From Candidatus Bathyarchaeia archaeon (GTDB lineage Archaea > Thermoproteota > Bathyarchaeia > Bathyarchaeales > Bathycorpusculaceae): a stretch of DNA of 64,000 nucleotides. The notes under the pieces were generated by a model. It was given only the letters and a program-made list of their open reading frames with translations. It did not search any database and was not told the DNA's origin. Shown here one piece after another: positions 8,143-17,408 of the stretch. Position numbers and translations under genes: made by a program. The DNA is taken from positions 112,572 to 176,571 of the forward strand of contig JAVZEV010000002.1 in NCBI GenBank assembly GCA_038873195.1. Direction: 5' to 3'. Positions within the stretch are counted from its first letter, which is position 1; every line of letters begins with the position of its first letter.

Positions 8143-9776
8143 AGTTTGAATCTGCGTTTCCAGTTAATTATAAATCGCCATATGTTTTCGTGGTTTTTTT
8201 AGTTGTCTTCGCGTCAATTATACGTCTTTATCAGTTAGGCGTGATTCCTCTTTCGTTGTATTATGATGAGATTACTAGCGTTTACTTTCCATTTCTATAT
8301 TTTCAAGGCGAGAAAAGTCTTCCTGTGGTATCGATTTTAATTAGCATAGTTACTGGAACTATTTCCATTTACGGTTTTGCTGGTCCTTCTGCGTTTTGGA
8401 CGAGGGTTCCATCGGTTGTGTATGGTGTGTTGTTTGTTGTTGTTTGTTGGGCATTGGGAAGAAGGTTGTATGGGCAGAGAGTTGGAATTTTAGCTGGTTT
8501 ATTAGCCAGTGTTATTCCTTGGTCGCTTCATTTCAGCAGATATGGAGTAGTATGCGTGGTAAGTTACGCGTTTTATGTTGCGTTAGCGGTTTACTTGCTT
8601 GTGCTCTATTTTCAAACGGGTAAAGACCGTTTCAAGTTTGCAGCTTTTATTGTTGTAGGAGTTTCGCTTTATACTCATGCTATGGCGCTTATTTTTGACA
8701 CTTTATTTTTTCCGTTAATAATTTTTGCTGGACTTGTTTATAACCGAACAAAATTGCGCAAAATATTAGGGAACATGCTATTGTTTTTTATGATTTTTTT
8801 GGTTTTCGCATCGCCTTTTTTGATTAGTTACCTTTTTATGGCTGAACAATTTTCATTTCAGACGCACACAACAATACAGCATTACAGTGGCATAATCGAA
8901 GTGGTAGAGGGCGTCGTAAAAAGGGCATACTTGCATCTTTCTCCGGACTTTCTAGTAATTTCTACTGGCAAATCATTTTCAATGCTTAATGGTTCGGGTG
9001 AGTTTATAACACAAAGCGGGCTTTACTATTTTGGTACTGCTGGAAAGACTGGAATCTTAAATACTTATGGCATATTTGTCTATTTGGGATTTTTATGGTT
9101 GATATATAAAGTAGTTAAGCGTCCAATTGTTAGTTTTCGATGGATTCTTTTAATTTGGTGGGTAGCTTCTTATGCTATTGCTAGTGGCTTTGCATATTAT
9201 GATAATCCGAACGCAGCAAGAAACATCGTTGGGTTGCCCGCTTTTATTCTTGTAATTAGTTTGGTAATCAGTAAAGTTTGGCATGTATTGTTTAATTCTA
9301 ATGATGGTTACATATCTAAACGAGCGTTTAAGAGGTCGTTTCCTGTGAAAATGTTGAAAAGTTTATTCTTAATTTCTCTTATAGTTCCTTCAGTGTATTA
9401 TTTGCCTACATACGTTATGACCTACGAGTCTTCATATGACTACTTTGATTATGACTATAAACTTCTCTCCGATTATCTAACAGAAAACCAACTTTGGAAC
9501 AATAGTATCGTTCTTAATGAGACACGACCAGATAAGTGGTATGCTAATATAGTCTTGTCTTTTTATAACCATTCTGCCAGCAAAAGAATAGTCGTCGGTA
9601 ATCTGTCTACCGCTTTGTCTATGTTAAAATATAGAAAAAACACAGTTGTATATGTGACCAGAAATATATCGAACCAAAGTAGTTCATCTCCATTGTTCCG
9701 TTTTACGTTTCTGAACATAATTTATTATCCAGATAATACGCCGGTTTTTGCAGTATGGAAAATAAATCGGCTTTAA
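8139..9776 (+). CDS. GT-C membrane glycosyltransferase, GT39/ArnT-like
   Basis: Polytopic membrane protein of 545 residues with about 11-12 hydrophobic helices and a C-terminal soluble tail. PLSLYYDEITSVYFP in the first outer loop carries the Asp-Glu pair of lipid-phosphate-sugar-dependent GT-C enzymes. RVPSVVYGVLFV and WSLHFSRYGVV are typical of the PMT/ArnT branch. It should move a sugar from a dolichyl-phosphate donor to a protein, glycan or lipid outside the membrane. The C-terminal domain has several Asn-x-Ser/Thr sequons. It overlaps the preceding GT4 gene. Confidence 0.82.
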   Translation: MKFESAFPVNYKSPYVFVVFLVVFASIIRLYQLGVIPLSLYYDEITSVYFPFLYFQGEKSLPVVSILISIVTGTISIYGFAGPSAFWTRVPSVVYGVLFVVVCWALGRRLYGQRVGILAGLLASVIPWSLHFSRYGVVCVVSYAFYVALAVYLLVLYFQTGKDRFKFAAFIVVGVSLYTHAMALIFDTLFFPLIIFAGLVYNRTKLRKILGNMLLFFMIFLVFASPFLISYLFMAEQFSFQTHTTIQHYSGIIEVVEGVVKRAYLHLSPDFLVISTGKSFSMLNGSGEFITQSGLYYFGTAGKTGILNTYGIFVYLGFLWLIYKVVKRPIVSFRWILLIWWVASYAIASGFAYYDNPNAARNIVGLPAFILVISLVISKVWHVLFNSNDGYISKRAFKRSFPVKMLKSLFLISLIVPSVYYLPTYVMTYESSYDYFDYDYKLLSDYLTENQLWNNSIVLNETRPDKWYANIVLSFYNHSASKRIVVGNLSTALSMLKYRKNTVVYVTRNISNQSSSSPLFRFTFLNIIYYPDNTPVFAVWKINRL

Positions 9777-9788
9777 GGAGAAACGGAC

Positions 9789-10037
9789 ATGTTAACCGAG
9801 ACTAAAAGAGCAACAACTAAAATATGTAGAATTAACACCAGCAAGGGACTAATAGCACTGATTCTGATAGAAAGCTTTGTTTACAGATTTGCCAAAGAAC
9901 TCTTGCATTATTCATCTCATTATGATGAGCATATCCCGGTTTTCAAAATGGAAGGAGAAATTATTCAAAAAAACTCTATAATCGAAGAACGACGTAATTC
10001 ACTTTTGCAGTTGCGAAAAAGATGGGTGGCAAATTAA
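9789..10037 (+). CDS. Unknown 82-residue protein inside the glycosylation cluster
   Basis: Preceded by a strong AAGGAG 8 bases before the ATG. It ends with TAA immediately before the TTG start of the next glycosyltransferase, so translation is tightly coupled. It has a short hydrophobic stretch (GLIALILIESFVY) and a charged C-terminal helix rich in Glu and Arg. No family is recognised. It may be a small membrane-associated partner of the neighbouring enzymes. Confidence 0.5.
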   Translation: MLTETKRATTKICRINTSKGLIALILIESFVYRFAKELLHYSSHYDEHIPVFKMEGEIIQKNSIIEERRNSLLQLRKRWVAN

Positions 10038-11234
10038 TTGAGAGTTTTGCTCATTAACCCTCACATTTTTTCAGGCGGAGCTGAACGAGTGATTATTTCA
10101 TCTGCTCGGTGGCTAAACAAACTTGGAGTAAAATGTGATATACTAACACTATCACTAGAGTTAGAGTCGCTCAGAAAAGAAAAAGAGATTCGCTTGCTTT
10201 TACCTCCAAAAGAGATTAAATACAATTTTAATTTGACAATTCACGGTGCAGCAAAAAGATTATTTCTAGAACTTAAAGAATTATGCTCTTCTTTAAATGC
10301 AATAAAAGATGACTACGATATTTTCAATCCGCATAATTTTCCTGCGTATTGGGTTTTCGGTCTCGTAAAGACACCAAATAGGGCTAAAGTCGTGTGGACA
10401 TGTCATAACGTCTTCGATGTCTATGGTCCGATGATAGCTATTTTCCAAAAAAACGGACTACCACATAAGTTATTTAAGATACTCACAACTTTTGATAAAC
10501 GCGTAATAACTAGAAAAGTCAACGCAATAGTAACAGTATCTTCATTACATGCAAGAGAAATCACTCGCAGTTATGGCAAACAACCGTATATCATTACTCC
10601 CGGAATTGATTTTGAGTGTTATGCGCAAGGAAATGGTAGGGTATTTAGAGAAAAATACAATGTGTTAGACTCTTTTTTGGCGATTCATGTAGGCAATTTA
10701 ATCCCTATAAAAAATCAAGAAATCAGTATTAGAGCCATTGCGATTTTGCGAAATGTAATCCCTAACATACGTCTTGCAGTGATAGGTGGCGGTCCTGATT
10801 TGTTAAAGCTTAAGAAATTAGTGGTAGATTTGAATCTGGAAAAGAATGTGTTTTTTACAGGAAATATGGACGAACATGAGTTAAGGAATGCCTACAAAGC
10901 TGCTAACGTCAATTTATTACCATCTGCACTTGAGAGTTTCGGTTTAACGCCTATAGAAGCGCTAGCTTCTGGTACGATTAGTATCGTTTCAAAAGAGGCT
11001 GGCGTGGCAGAATTTCTCGAAAAATACAAGGCTGGTTATGTTTTAGAGAATAGAATACCAGCTGAATTAGCAAAAGCAATCTTACACGTTTATGAGAATC
11101 CAGAAGAAGCCAAAATTAAAGTTGAAAAAGCTCAAACTATCTTGCAAGAGAAGTTTTCATGGAAGAGTTATGCACAAAGGCTTCTAGAAGTCTATAAAGA
11201 CGTGTTGAGAGAGGATACACAACGTTTAGCATAG
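10038..11234 (+). CDS. Family 4 (GT-B) glycosyltransferase
   Basis: Protein of 398 residues. The glycine-rich loop near the N-terminus (INPHIFSGGAERVIISSARW) binds the acceptor side. The C-terminal half has VGNLIPIKNQEISIRA, then FTGNMDEHELRNAYKAANV and the catalytic E-x7-E type SALESFGLTPIEALASG (about residues 298-314), the standard GT4 donor site. The TTG start follows the stop of the 82-residue gene directly, with GGTGG as the ribosome-binding site. The sugar cannot be told from sequence. Confidence 0.9.
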   Translation: MRVLLINPHIFSGGAERVIISSARWLNKLGVKCDILTLSLELESLRKEKEIRLLLPPKEIKYNFNLTIHGAAKRLFLELKELCSSLNAIKDDYDIFNPHNFPAYWVFGLVKTPNRAKVVWTCHNVFDVYGPMIAIFQKNGLPHKLFKILTTFDKRVITRKVNAIVTVSSLHAREITRSYGKQPYIITPGIDFECYAQGNGRVFREKYNVLDSFLAIHVGNLIPIKNQEISIRAIAILRNVIPNIRLAVIGGGPDLLKLKKLVVDLNLEKNVFFTGNMDEHELRNAYKAANVNLLPSALESFGLTPIEALASGTISIVSKEAGVAEFLEKYKAGYVLENRIPAELAKAILHVYENPEEAKIKVEKAQTILQEKFSWKSYAQRLLEVYKDVLREDTQRLA

Positions 11235-11269
11235 ATTTTATTGAGTTAGCATATGAGTTTCCTGCAAGT

Positions 11270-12355
11270 TTGAGCCCTCCGAAGAACGAAGACTATTTTA
11301 GACTGCCAGTTTTGGTAGCCAAAGAGATGGGTTTACGAGCATGTGTTTATAGTATGCGGACACCAGTTAGAACTAAGAAGCAGGAATCTGTTAGCGAAGT
11401 TCTAGTGCGTAGGTTTGATGACCCATTTTTCTTATTACTCTCGACTGTTGCTCAGAAGCCACTAATTGTGCATGGACATAGTTTCGGGTGGATACCCTCT
11501 AGCACTGCTCCGTTACTCATTAAAAAATACGTGTTTACTCCGCACATTTACCGTTTAGATAAATTTAACGGAAACTTGACTAAGTTGATTCTTACTTTGA
11601 TCAGCAGAGCTAATGCTATTATTGTCCTCACCAAGTTTGAGGCAGGTTGGTTTATCCCATATGTTGAAAAGGAAAAAATACACATCATACCGCATCCTAT
11701 TGATTTTCACTTTTTCAGTAACCTTAAAAAGGATGAATGCGATGAAATCCGTAGACGCTTTCAAATTGATAATGAGCTTGTATTAACAGTAGCTAACCTT
11801 GTTCCACGCAAAAATCTTGAGACATTACTAAAAGGCTTCAAATTAGTAACTCAGACCCTGCCCAAAAGCAAATTAATAATCGTTGGCTCTGAGCCTCCAA
11901 CAATATTGGGCGTAGTGAAAACAAGAAAGACAAAAATAAGCTATTACGAGAGTCTCAAAAAGATGGTGACTAGTCTAAGCTTAGAAAGGCAAGTGATTTT
12001 TGCCGGATACAAAAATGAGTATGAGCTGAGGAAATTTTATGCTGCTGCGGATGTCTTTGCGCTTCCATCAACCACCGAAGGCCAGTTATTGTCTGCTGGA
12101 GAGGCTGCTGCTGCCGGTTTGCCGTTGGTTTTATCCAGTTTAGAGCCGCTGGTGGAGATTTACAAAGAGTGCGCTTTATTCCATGCCCCAACAGACCATG
12201 TTTCATTAGCGAACCATATAATTAATCTGCTCACTAACAAAGAACTTGCTAAGAAACTGTCCGAAGCAGGCAAGAAAAAAATGCGAGAATATGATGTGTC
12301 TGTGATAAAACCTAAACTTAAGGCATTATATGAAAAATGCCTAAAAGACATGTAG
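11270..12355 (+). CDS. Family 4 (GT-B) glycosyltransferase with an unclear start
   Basis: At least 361 residues. The donor half is canonical: VANLVPRKNLETLLKGF, FAGYKNEYELRKFYAAADV and SEGQ-type STTEGQLLSAGEAAAAG with the E-x7-E pattern. The only usual start codon is TTG at 11270, without a good ribosome-binding site. The same frame stays open back to a stop at 11195 and reads FSIDFIELAYEFPASL, which looks like the missing first beta strand of the fold. The true protein therefore may start further upstream at an unusual codon or be N-terminally damaged. It is the last gene of the glycosylation cluster. Confidence 0.8.
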   Translation: MSPPKNEDYFRLPVLVAKEMGLRACVYSMRTPVRTKKQESVSEVLVRRFDDPFFLLLSTVAQKPLIVHGHSFGWIPSSTAPLLIKKYVFTPHIYRLDKFNGNLTKLILTLISRANAIIVLTKFEAGWFIPYVEKEKIHIIPHPIDFHFFSNLKKDECDEIRRRFQIDNELVLTVANLVPRKNLETLLKGFKLVTQTLPKSKLIIVGSEPPTILGVVKTRKTKISYYESLKKMVTSLSLERQVIFAGYKNEYELRKFYAAADVFALPSTTEGQLLSAGEAAAAGLPLVLSSLEPLVEIYKECALFHAPTDHVSLANHIINLLTNKELAKKLSEAGKKKMREYDVSVIKPKLKALYEKCLKDM

Positions 12356-12435
12356 GCAATCTGCAAGTTTCTTGTCAATCATATATGTCCAATTCTGAAA
12401 GTATGTTCTAGAACAATTGCATACTGAAAGTATTG

Positions 12436-13500
12436 TTATATCACATTCGTTGTCTTTGCGAGTTTTTCACAAGTTTCCTTGTTCAAGTTCAGCTTGTTGA
12501 GGATCGTGTATCTTTCCGGTCTTATCGTTGCAGCGATTTCTAACGCTTTCACAGCATCCTCTTTCTCTATGTCTAGCTCGTTTGCGTTTGTTGGCGCTCC
12601 CAGCTTCTTCAATGTGTCTCTTATTCTTTTCCAGTTTGTCCTATGCAGATAAGCCATCATAATTGTTCCCACACCGCATCTTTCGCCGTGCATGGTATGG
12701 TTTGGCTTGATCATGCCAAGGGCGTGGGCAAAGAGGTGTTCTGAGCCGCTGCAGGGGCGGCTGCTTCCAGCGATGCTCATGGAAACTCCGCAGCTTATTA
12801 GGGCTTCTATGACTACTCGCACTCCTTCTTCGTTATCAGGTTTGATTTGCTCAGCGTTTTCCATAACGAGTTTGGCACTCATCAAAGCCAAGCTTGCAGC
12901 GTAGCTTCCGTAATACTCGTTTTTTTCTTCATGCGCTAGCTTCCAGTCTCTAACTGCGGTGAATTTTGATATGATGTCTCCGCAGCCGCTTATGAGAAAG
13001 CGCCATGGCGCTTGCATTATTATGTTTGTGTCGGCTACTATGGCTATGGGTGCTTGAGCCATAATGGAGTAGGGTTTCTCGTATCCCCTCACAGAAGAGA
13101 GGGGGCTTGCAATTCCATCATGTGAGGCGGTTGTTGGAACGCTAATGAATGGAATTTTCTGTCGTGCAGAACTCAACTTTGCAACGTCGATTTTTGTTCC
13201 GCCACCCACTCCGAAAACGACTTCAGGTTTTAGAATTTTTATTTTTTCTTCTACTGTTTCTACGTCTTTAACCGTGGCTGATTCTACGAGGAAAACGTCA
13301 ACTGCAATTCCCTCTTTTTCTAGGAGCTCCTTAACTGTTTTTCCAGCGATTCCGTAAGTTTTGGAACCTGCGATTATTAGTGCTGATTGGGTAAATCCGA
13401 GCCTGCGTGAGATTTCACCGATGTGTTCTATGGTTCCGTTTCCAACGATTACTTCTCTTGGAAGTTGCATGCGGTGATGTTTTAATGACAAATCAATCAC
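12436..13500 (-). CDS. egsA: NAD(P)-dependent sn-glycerol-1-phosphate dehydrogenase
   Basis: Makes sn-glycerol-1-phosphate from dihydroxyacetone phosphate, the first step of archaeal ether-lipid backbone synthesis. Protein of 354 residues in the family's length range. The nucleotide site is VFGVGGGTKIDVAKL (about residues 95-109), followed by SVPTTASHDGIASP. Metal ligands are the Asp in SGCGDIISK, the His in SGSEHLFAHAL and the His in HTMHGERCGVG. This gene is a clear mark of an archaeal host. Divergently transcribed from psmB with a shared promoter gap of about 200 bases. Confidence 0.96.
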   Translation of the reverse strand: MIDLSLKHHRMQLPREVIVGNGTIEHIGEISRRLGFTQSALIIAGSKTYGIAGKTVKELLEKEGIAVDVFLVESATVKDVETVEEKIKILKPEVVFGVGGGTKIDVAKLSSARQKIPFISVPTTASHDGIASPLSSVRGYEKPYSIMAQAPIAIVADTNIIMQAPWRFLISGCGDIISKFTAVRDWKLAHEEKNEYYGSYAASLALMSAKLVMENAEQIKPDNEEGVRVVIEALISCGVSMSIAGSSRPCSGSEHLFAHALGMIKPNHTMHGERCGVGTIMMAYLHRTNWKRIRDTLKKLGAPTNANELDIEKEDAVKALEIAATIRPERYTILNKLNLNKETCEKLAKTTNVI

Positions 13501-13643
13501 ATTTTAGCTGTGTTTTTTGCGATAATTCCCTTTTACTGTGTATGCTCAGAACCCTTTTAAATCCAACGGTTCTCGCGGTATAATATTGTTATATCTTTTG
13601 AACCGTAATATTAATAAATCCCATGGCGTGATTACATGGTGTC

Positions 13644-13660
13644 TACTTCCTAGCGAAGTA
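13644..13660. promoter_or_regulatory. Short inverted repeat upstream of psmB
   Basis: TACTTC, five bases, then GAAGTA form a perfect 6-base inverted repeat in the egsA-psmB gap, 37 bases before the psmB ATG. An AT-rich box (TAATATTAATAAA) lies about 35 bases further upstream and could be the TATA element. The repeat could be an operator or a short leader hairpin. Short enough to be chance. Confidence 0.25.
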
Positions 13661-13696
13661 ATCTTGACGTGTTTAGGTTTTGGGAGAAAAATCGAC

Positions 13697-14335
13697 ATGA
13701 CAAACAGTGATTTGGAAAAGCGGTTAGTGATGAAAGGAACCACAACCATAGGCGTCGTCTGCAAAGACGGAGTCATATTGGCTTCAGACACACGGGTAAC
13801 CATGGGTTTCTACGTGGCTCATAAACATGGGAAGAAAATATACAAGATAGACGATCATATAGGCATGACTATTGCTGGTTCAGTGGCTGATGCGCAGAGA
13901 ACTGTGGATATAGTCACGGCTAATGCGCAGCTTTATAAGATAAATATGAACCGACCAATTCCCGTTAGTTCTGCAGCGAGAATTATTGCGAACCTTCTGT
14001 TTTCTGCTAGGTATGTGCCTTTTCTGGCGCAAGTTCTGGTGGGCGGTGTAGACGACACTGGGCCTCATGTATTTTCTTTGGACCCTTTTGGCAGCTTGAC
14101 TGAAGAAAAGTGTGTTGCGACTGGTTCTGGTTCGCCGATAGCTTACGGTGTTCTTGAAGACCAATACAAGGAAGACATGTCTGTTGAGGAGCTTTTGCCT
14201 GTTATTGTTAAGGCTGTCAGTTCTGCTATGAAGCGTGATGCAGCAAGCGGAGACAGCTTTAACATTGCAGTAATCGACGGGAATGGCTATAGAGAGTTGC
14301 TTGACAAGGAGAAAAAGAAGCTTCTGCATAGTTGA
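13697..14335 (+). CDS. psmB: Archaeal proteasome beta subunit
   Basis: Catalytic subunit of the 20S proteasome, 212 residues. The ATG at 13697 is chosen over the longer open frame because it gives the standard short propeptide MTNSDLEKRLVMKG, cleaved between Gly14 and Thr15 to free the catalytic threonine (TTTIGVVCKDGVILASDTR). Asp and Lys of the catalytic set fall in ASDTR and in GKKIYKIDDH. SGSPIAYGVLED is the conserved Ser-Gly-Ser region. Its stop is 11 bases before the start preferred for aCPSF1, so the two form an operon, a neighbourhood seen in other archaea. Confidence 0.95.
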   Translation: MTNSDLEKRLVMKGTTTIGVVCKDGVILASDTRVTMGFYVAHKHGKKIYKIDDHIGMTIAGSVADAQRTVDIVTANAQLYKINMNRPIPVSSAARIIANLLFSARYVPFLAQVLVGGVDDTGPHVFSLDPFGSLTEEKCVATGSGSPIAYGVLEDQYKEDMSVEELLPVIVKAVSSAMKRDAASGDSFNIAVIDGNGYRELLDKEKKKLLHS

Positions 14336-14346
14336 GGAAGTTAAAA

Positions 14347-16266
14347 GTGGCGCCAAACTCTGAAAAAGACAAAATAGAAATAAGCCAGTACATATTAGGG
14401 CACGTTCCGAAAGAGGCTGAAGTAACAAGAATCGAATATGAAGGGTCAACGCTGGCGGTTTACGCCAAAAAACCAGAAATTTTAGTCGAACAAAGCAGCT
14501 TAGTTGCGGACATAGTCAATGTGATAAGAAAAAGGATAGTCATACGTTCCGACCCATCAGTGAGGCTTCCAGAAAAAGATTCAGAGCGTGCAGTGCGTGA
14601 AATAATTCCGCCGGAAGCTGAAGTGACAGACATAAACTTTGACCCAAGTCTCGGCGAAATAATAATTGAAGCGAAAAAGCCAGGACTTGTCATCGGAAAA
14701 AATGGTGCAGTTCTTCAAGAGATTATAAAGCGGACAAAATGGCGGCCTCATGTTTTGCGGAGCCCTCCATTACGTTCTAAAATAGTAACTCACATGCGCC
14801 ATTACCTTCATTCTGAAAGTAAGGAAAGAGAGAGAATACTGCGGATGATTGGAGAGAGAATTTTTAGACCTAAAACTTACGAAATTGGTGACGTGCGTGT
14901 TACGGCGCTCGGCGGAGTTCAAGAGGTTGGGCGGTCAGCGTTTCTGGTTCAGACAAGAGAAAGCAGTGTATTGTTAGACTGCGGCATTAATCCTGGTTCT
15001 TCTAGGCCTTTTGAGGCTTTTCCGAGGCTTGATAACCCGTTGTTTGAGCTTGATTCTTTGGATGCTGTGGTTGTTAGTCATGCACATCTTGACCATTGCG
15101 GTTTGGTTCCGTTCCTTTACAAGTATGGGTATGACGGCCCAGTTTACTGTTCTGCGCCGACTTCGAACCTTATGACGCTTCTTCAACTTGACTATCTTGA
15201 CGTGGCTAACAAGCAAGGCATAACGGCACCTTACGACCAGAAGGATGTTCGCGAATGTGTGCTGCATACTATTCCTTTACGGTATGGCGTCGTTACGGAT
15301 ATTGCTCCGGACATTCGTTTAACTCTGCATAATGCTGGTCACATTTTAGGCTCTTCGATGGTTCATTTGCATATAGGCGAAGGCTTGCATAACGTGGTTT
15401 ATACTGGCGACTACAAGTATGCCCGAACGATGCTTTTGGAAGCGGCGACATCAGAGTTTCCAAGAGTTGAAACTATAATCACCGAAAGCACTTACGGAGG
15501 TCCAGACGATTTCATGCCTTCACGCGTTGAAGCTGAAGAACGTTTGACGGCGATTGTAAATGAAACTCTTGAGCACAAAGGCAAAGTTTTGATTCCAGTG
15601 CCAGCAGTTGGAAGAGCACAAGAAATAATGCTTATTATCGATGGTTATATGCGACGTGGTTTGATGAAGGAGGCGCCCGTGTTCATCGAGGGCATGATTT
15701 CTGAAGCCACAGCAATTCACACGGCTTATCCGGAATATTTGGGAAGAGAAGTTCGCAATAGCATACTTCATGACGGAGTTAATCCTTTCCAGTCTGATTA
15801 TTTTACGGTTGTTGAGCACCCGAATGTTAGACAAGAGATTATCGAAGGTGAACCGTGCATTATTATGGCAACTTCTGGAATGCTCGAAGGCGGACCCGTA
15901 ATAGAATATTTCAAAAGTTTAGCAGACGACGAACGAAACACTGTGGTTTTCGTTAGCTACCAAATTGAAGGCACTTTGGGAAGAAGAGTGCAAAAGGGCT
16001 TAACTGAAGCTACTATGATGAGCGCTGAAGGAAAAATGGATGTTGTTAAAGTTAGATTGCATGTGGACTCGATTGAAGGCTTTTCCGGGCACTCGGATAG
16101 ACGACAAATAATCAACTACGTGACTCATTTGAAGCCAAAACCCGAAAGAGTTGTCATATGCCACGGCGAAAGAGCAAAATGCCACAGCATAGCAAACTTC
16201 ATCCAGAGAAACTGTGGAGTACAAACGCTTGTGCCGGCAACCATGGAAACTTTCAGACTTCTCTAG
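14347..16266 (+). CDS. aCPSF1, KH-domain beta-CASP ribonuclease (transcription termination factor)
   Basis: Archaeal CPSF73 homologue that cuts nascent RNA 3' ends after U-rich tracts. About 639 residues. Two KH-type RNA-binding domains occupy roughly residues 1-170 (IGKNGAVLQEIIKRT is the GxxG loop). The metallo-beta-lactamase domain has the zinc motif SHAHLDHCGLVPF, then HNAGHILGSSM and YTGDYKYART. The beta-CASP part has VPAVGRAQEIM and MATSGMLEGGP, and SIEGFSGHSDRRQI is the late His motif. GTG at 14347 has GAGG 9 bases upstream and is preferred; a TTG at 14332 overlapping the psmB stop is the alternative. Confidence 0.95.
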   Translation: MAPNSEKDKIEISQYILGHVPKEAEVTRIEYEGSTLAVYAKKPEILVEQSSLVADIVNVIRKRIVIRSDPSVRLPEKDSERAVREIIPPEAEVTDINFDPSLGEIIIEAKKPGLVIGKNGAVLQEIIKRTKWRPHVLRSPPLRSKIVTHMRHYLHSESKERERILRMIGERIFRPKTYEIGDVRVTALGGVQEVGRSAFLVQTRESSVLLDCGINPGSSRPFEAFPRLDNPLFELDSLDAVVVSHAHLDHCGLVPFLYKYGYDGPVYCSAPTSNLMTLLQLDYLDVANKQGITAPYDQKDVRECVLHTIPLRYGVVTDIAPDIRLTLHNAGHILGSSMVHLHIGEGLHNVVYTGDYKYARTMLLEAATSEFPRVETIITESTYGGPDDFMPSRVEAEERLTAIVNETLEHKGKVLIPVPAVGRAQEIMLIIDGYMRRGLMKEAPVFIEGMISEATAIHTAYPEYLGREVRNSILHDGVNPFQSDYFTVVEHPNVRQEIIEGEPCIIMATSGMLEGGPVIEYFKSLADDERNTVVFVSYQIEGTLGRRVQKGLTEATMMSAEGKMDVVKVRLHVDSIEGFSGHSDRRQIINYVTHLKPKPERVVICHGERAKCHSIANFIQRNCGVQTLVPATMETFRLL

Positions 16267-16432
16267 ACGCTTTTGTTATCATTTTTGAGCTTCAATAAGA
16301 TAGTTTACGCCCCAACTCCAATGGATTTCCTTGCCGCTTATCAATTGTAAACCTCACTATTGATTTAAAAAGAAAGTTGAACCTATAAATAAGGGGGGGT
16401 ATAAACTCCAGAGAGCAAATAATCTTCTTCTA

Positions 16433-17344
16433 CTAACCATTCAGTTTCTTTATGGCTTCTTTAATTGTTAACACTGAGTTTTCAAAACGCCTTTTCACTT
16501 CTGACGTCAATTCCAATTCTAGCACTCTTTCTATGCCGTTCCTGCCAAGAACCACAGGAACACCAATGGAAACGTCTGAAAATCCATATTCACCCTGCAA
16601 GTATGTGGATACACTCATCACTCTGTTTCTGCCTCGGAGAATAGCATCAGCCATAATTGCGATTGTTGCCGCTGGCGCATAAGTTGTCGATCCCTTCAAC
16701 TTTATCACGTCAGCGCCAGAACTCACCGTTAAATTCACTATTTTCTCAATCTGTTCTTCCCTAAGCAACTTCGTTATAGGTATCCCAGAAACAGAAGCAT
16801 ACTCAACAAGCGGAACCATAGAATCACCATGCTCACCTATAACTAAAGCACGAACATCCTCCCTAGAAACATTCAACTCAGTCGCAATGTAAGACCTGAA
16901 ACGCAGAGTGTCCAAAATGTTTCCCATCCCAAAAACCCGATTTCTTTCAAAACCAGACTCCTTGTAAGCCACATAAGTCATAATGTCAACAGGATTCGTG
17001 ACAACCATCAACTTACAATCAGGCGCATACTTCACAATTTCCTTAACTACAGATTTAACTATAGCCGCATTCTTGTTCATAAGGTCAATCCGTGTCATCC
17101 CCGGTTTTCTCGCTTCACCAGCTGCCAATATTACAATTTCTGAGCCTTTCATTGCACTGAAATCATTTGTTCCCACAATTTTCCCATCAAACTCAATCGC
17201 TGGTGCTGTTTGCATCATGTCTAATGCTTCGCCTTTAGCTAAATTCTCAAAAATGTCAATTAACACAACATCGCCTATTCTGTACCTTAAGATGTTGAAT
17301 GCTGCTGCGCTTCCTACTTTTCCAGCGCCAATTATAGTTATCAT
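16433..17344 (-). CDS. mdh: Malate dehydrogenase (LDH/MDH superfamily)
   Basis: Interconverts malate and oxaloacetate with NAD(P). The start MITIIGAGKVGSAAA places the Rossmann glycine motif at the N-terminus as usual and gives 303 residues; the frame remains open about 50 codons further upstream, but that part looks non-coding. EARKPGMTRIDL carries the two substrate-binding arginines with the MDH-type loop, VTNPVDIMTYV is conserved, and GEHGDSMVPL contains the catalytic His. The substrate-loop residues favour malate over lactate. Single gene on the minus strand. Confidence 0.93.
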   Translation of the reverse strand: MITIIGAGKVGSAAAFNILRYRIGDVVLIDIFENLAKGEALDMMQTAPAIEFDGKIVGTNDFSAMKGSEIVILAAGEARKPGMTRIDLMNKNAAIVKSVVKEIVKYAPDCKLMVVTNPVDIMTYVAYKESGFERNRVFGMGNILDTLRFRSYIATELNVSREDVRALVIGEHGDSMVPLVEYASVSGIPITKLLREEQIEKIVNLTVSSGADVIKLKGSTTYAPAATIAIMADAILRGRNRVMSVSTYLQGEYGFSDVSIGVPVVLGRNGIERVLELELTSEVKRRFENSVLTIKEAIKKLNG

Positions 17345-17408
17345 ACGAAAACGATTAGCTAATTCTAAATAGATATACTTAACTGCACTTTTCAGTCCGC
17401 TCTTCCTT

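Noticed and set aside
13538..13696. N-terminal extension of PsmB by 53 residues
   Set aside because: The region has promoter character and the proteasome propeptide is normally short; ATG 13697 places Gly-Thr cleavage correctly.
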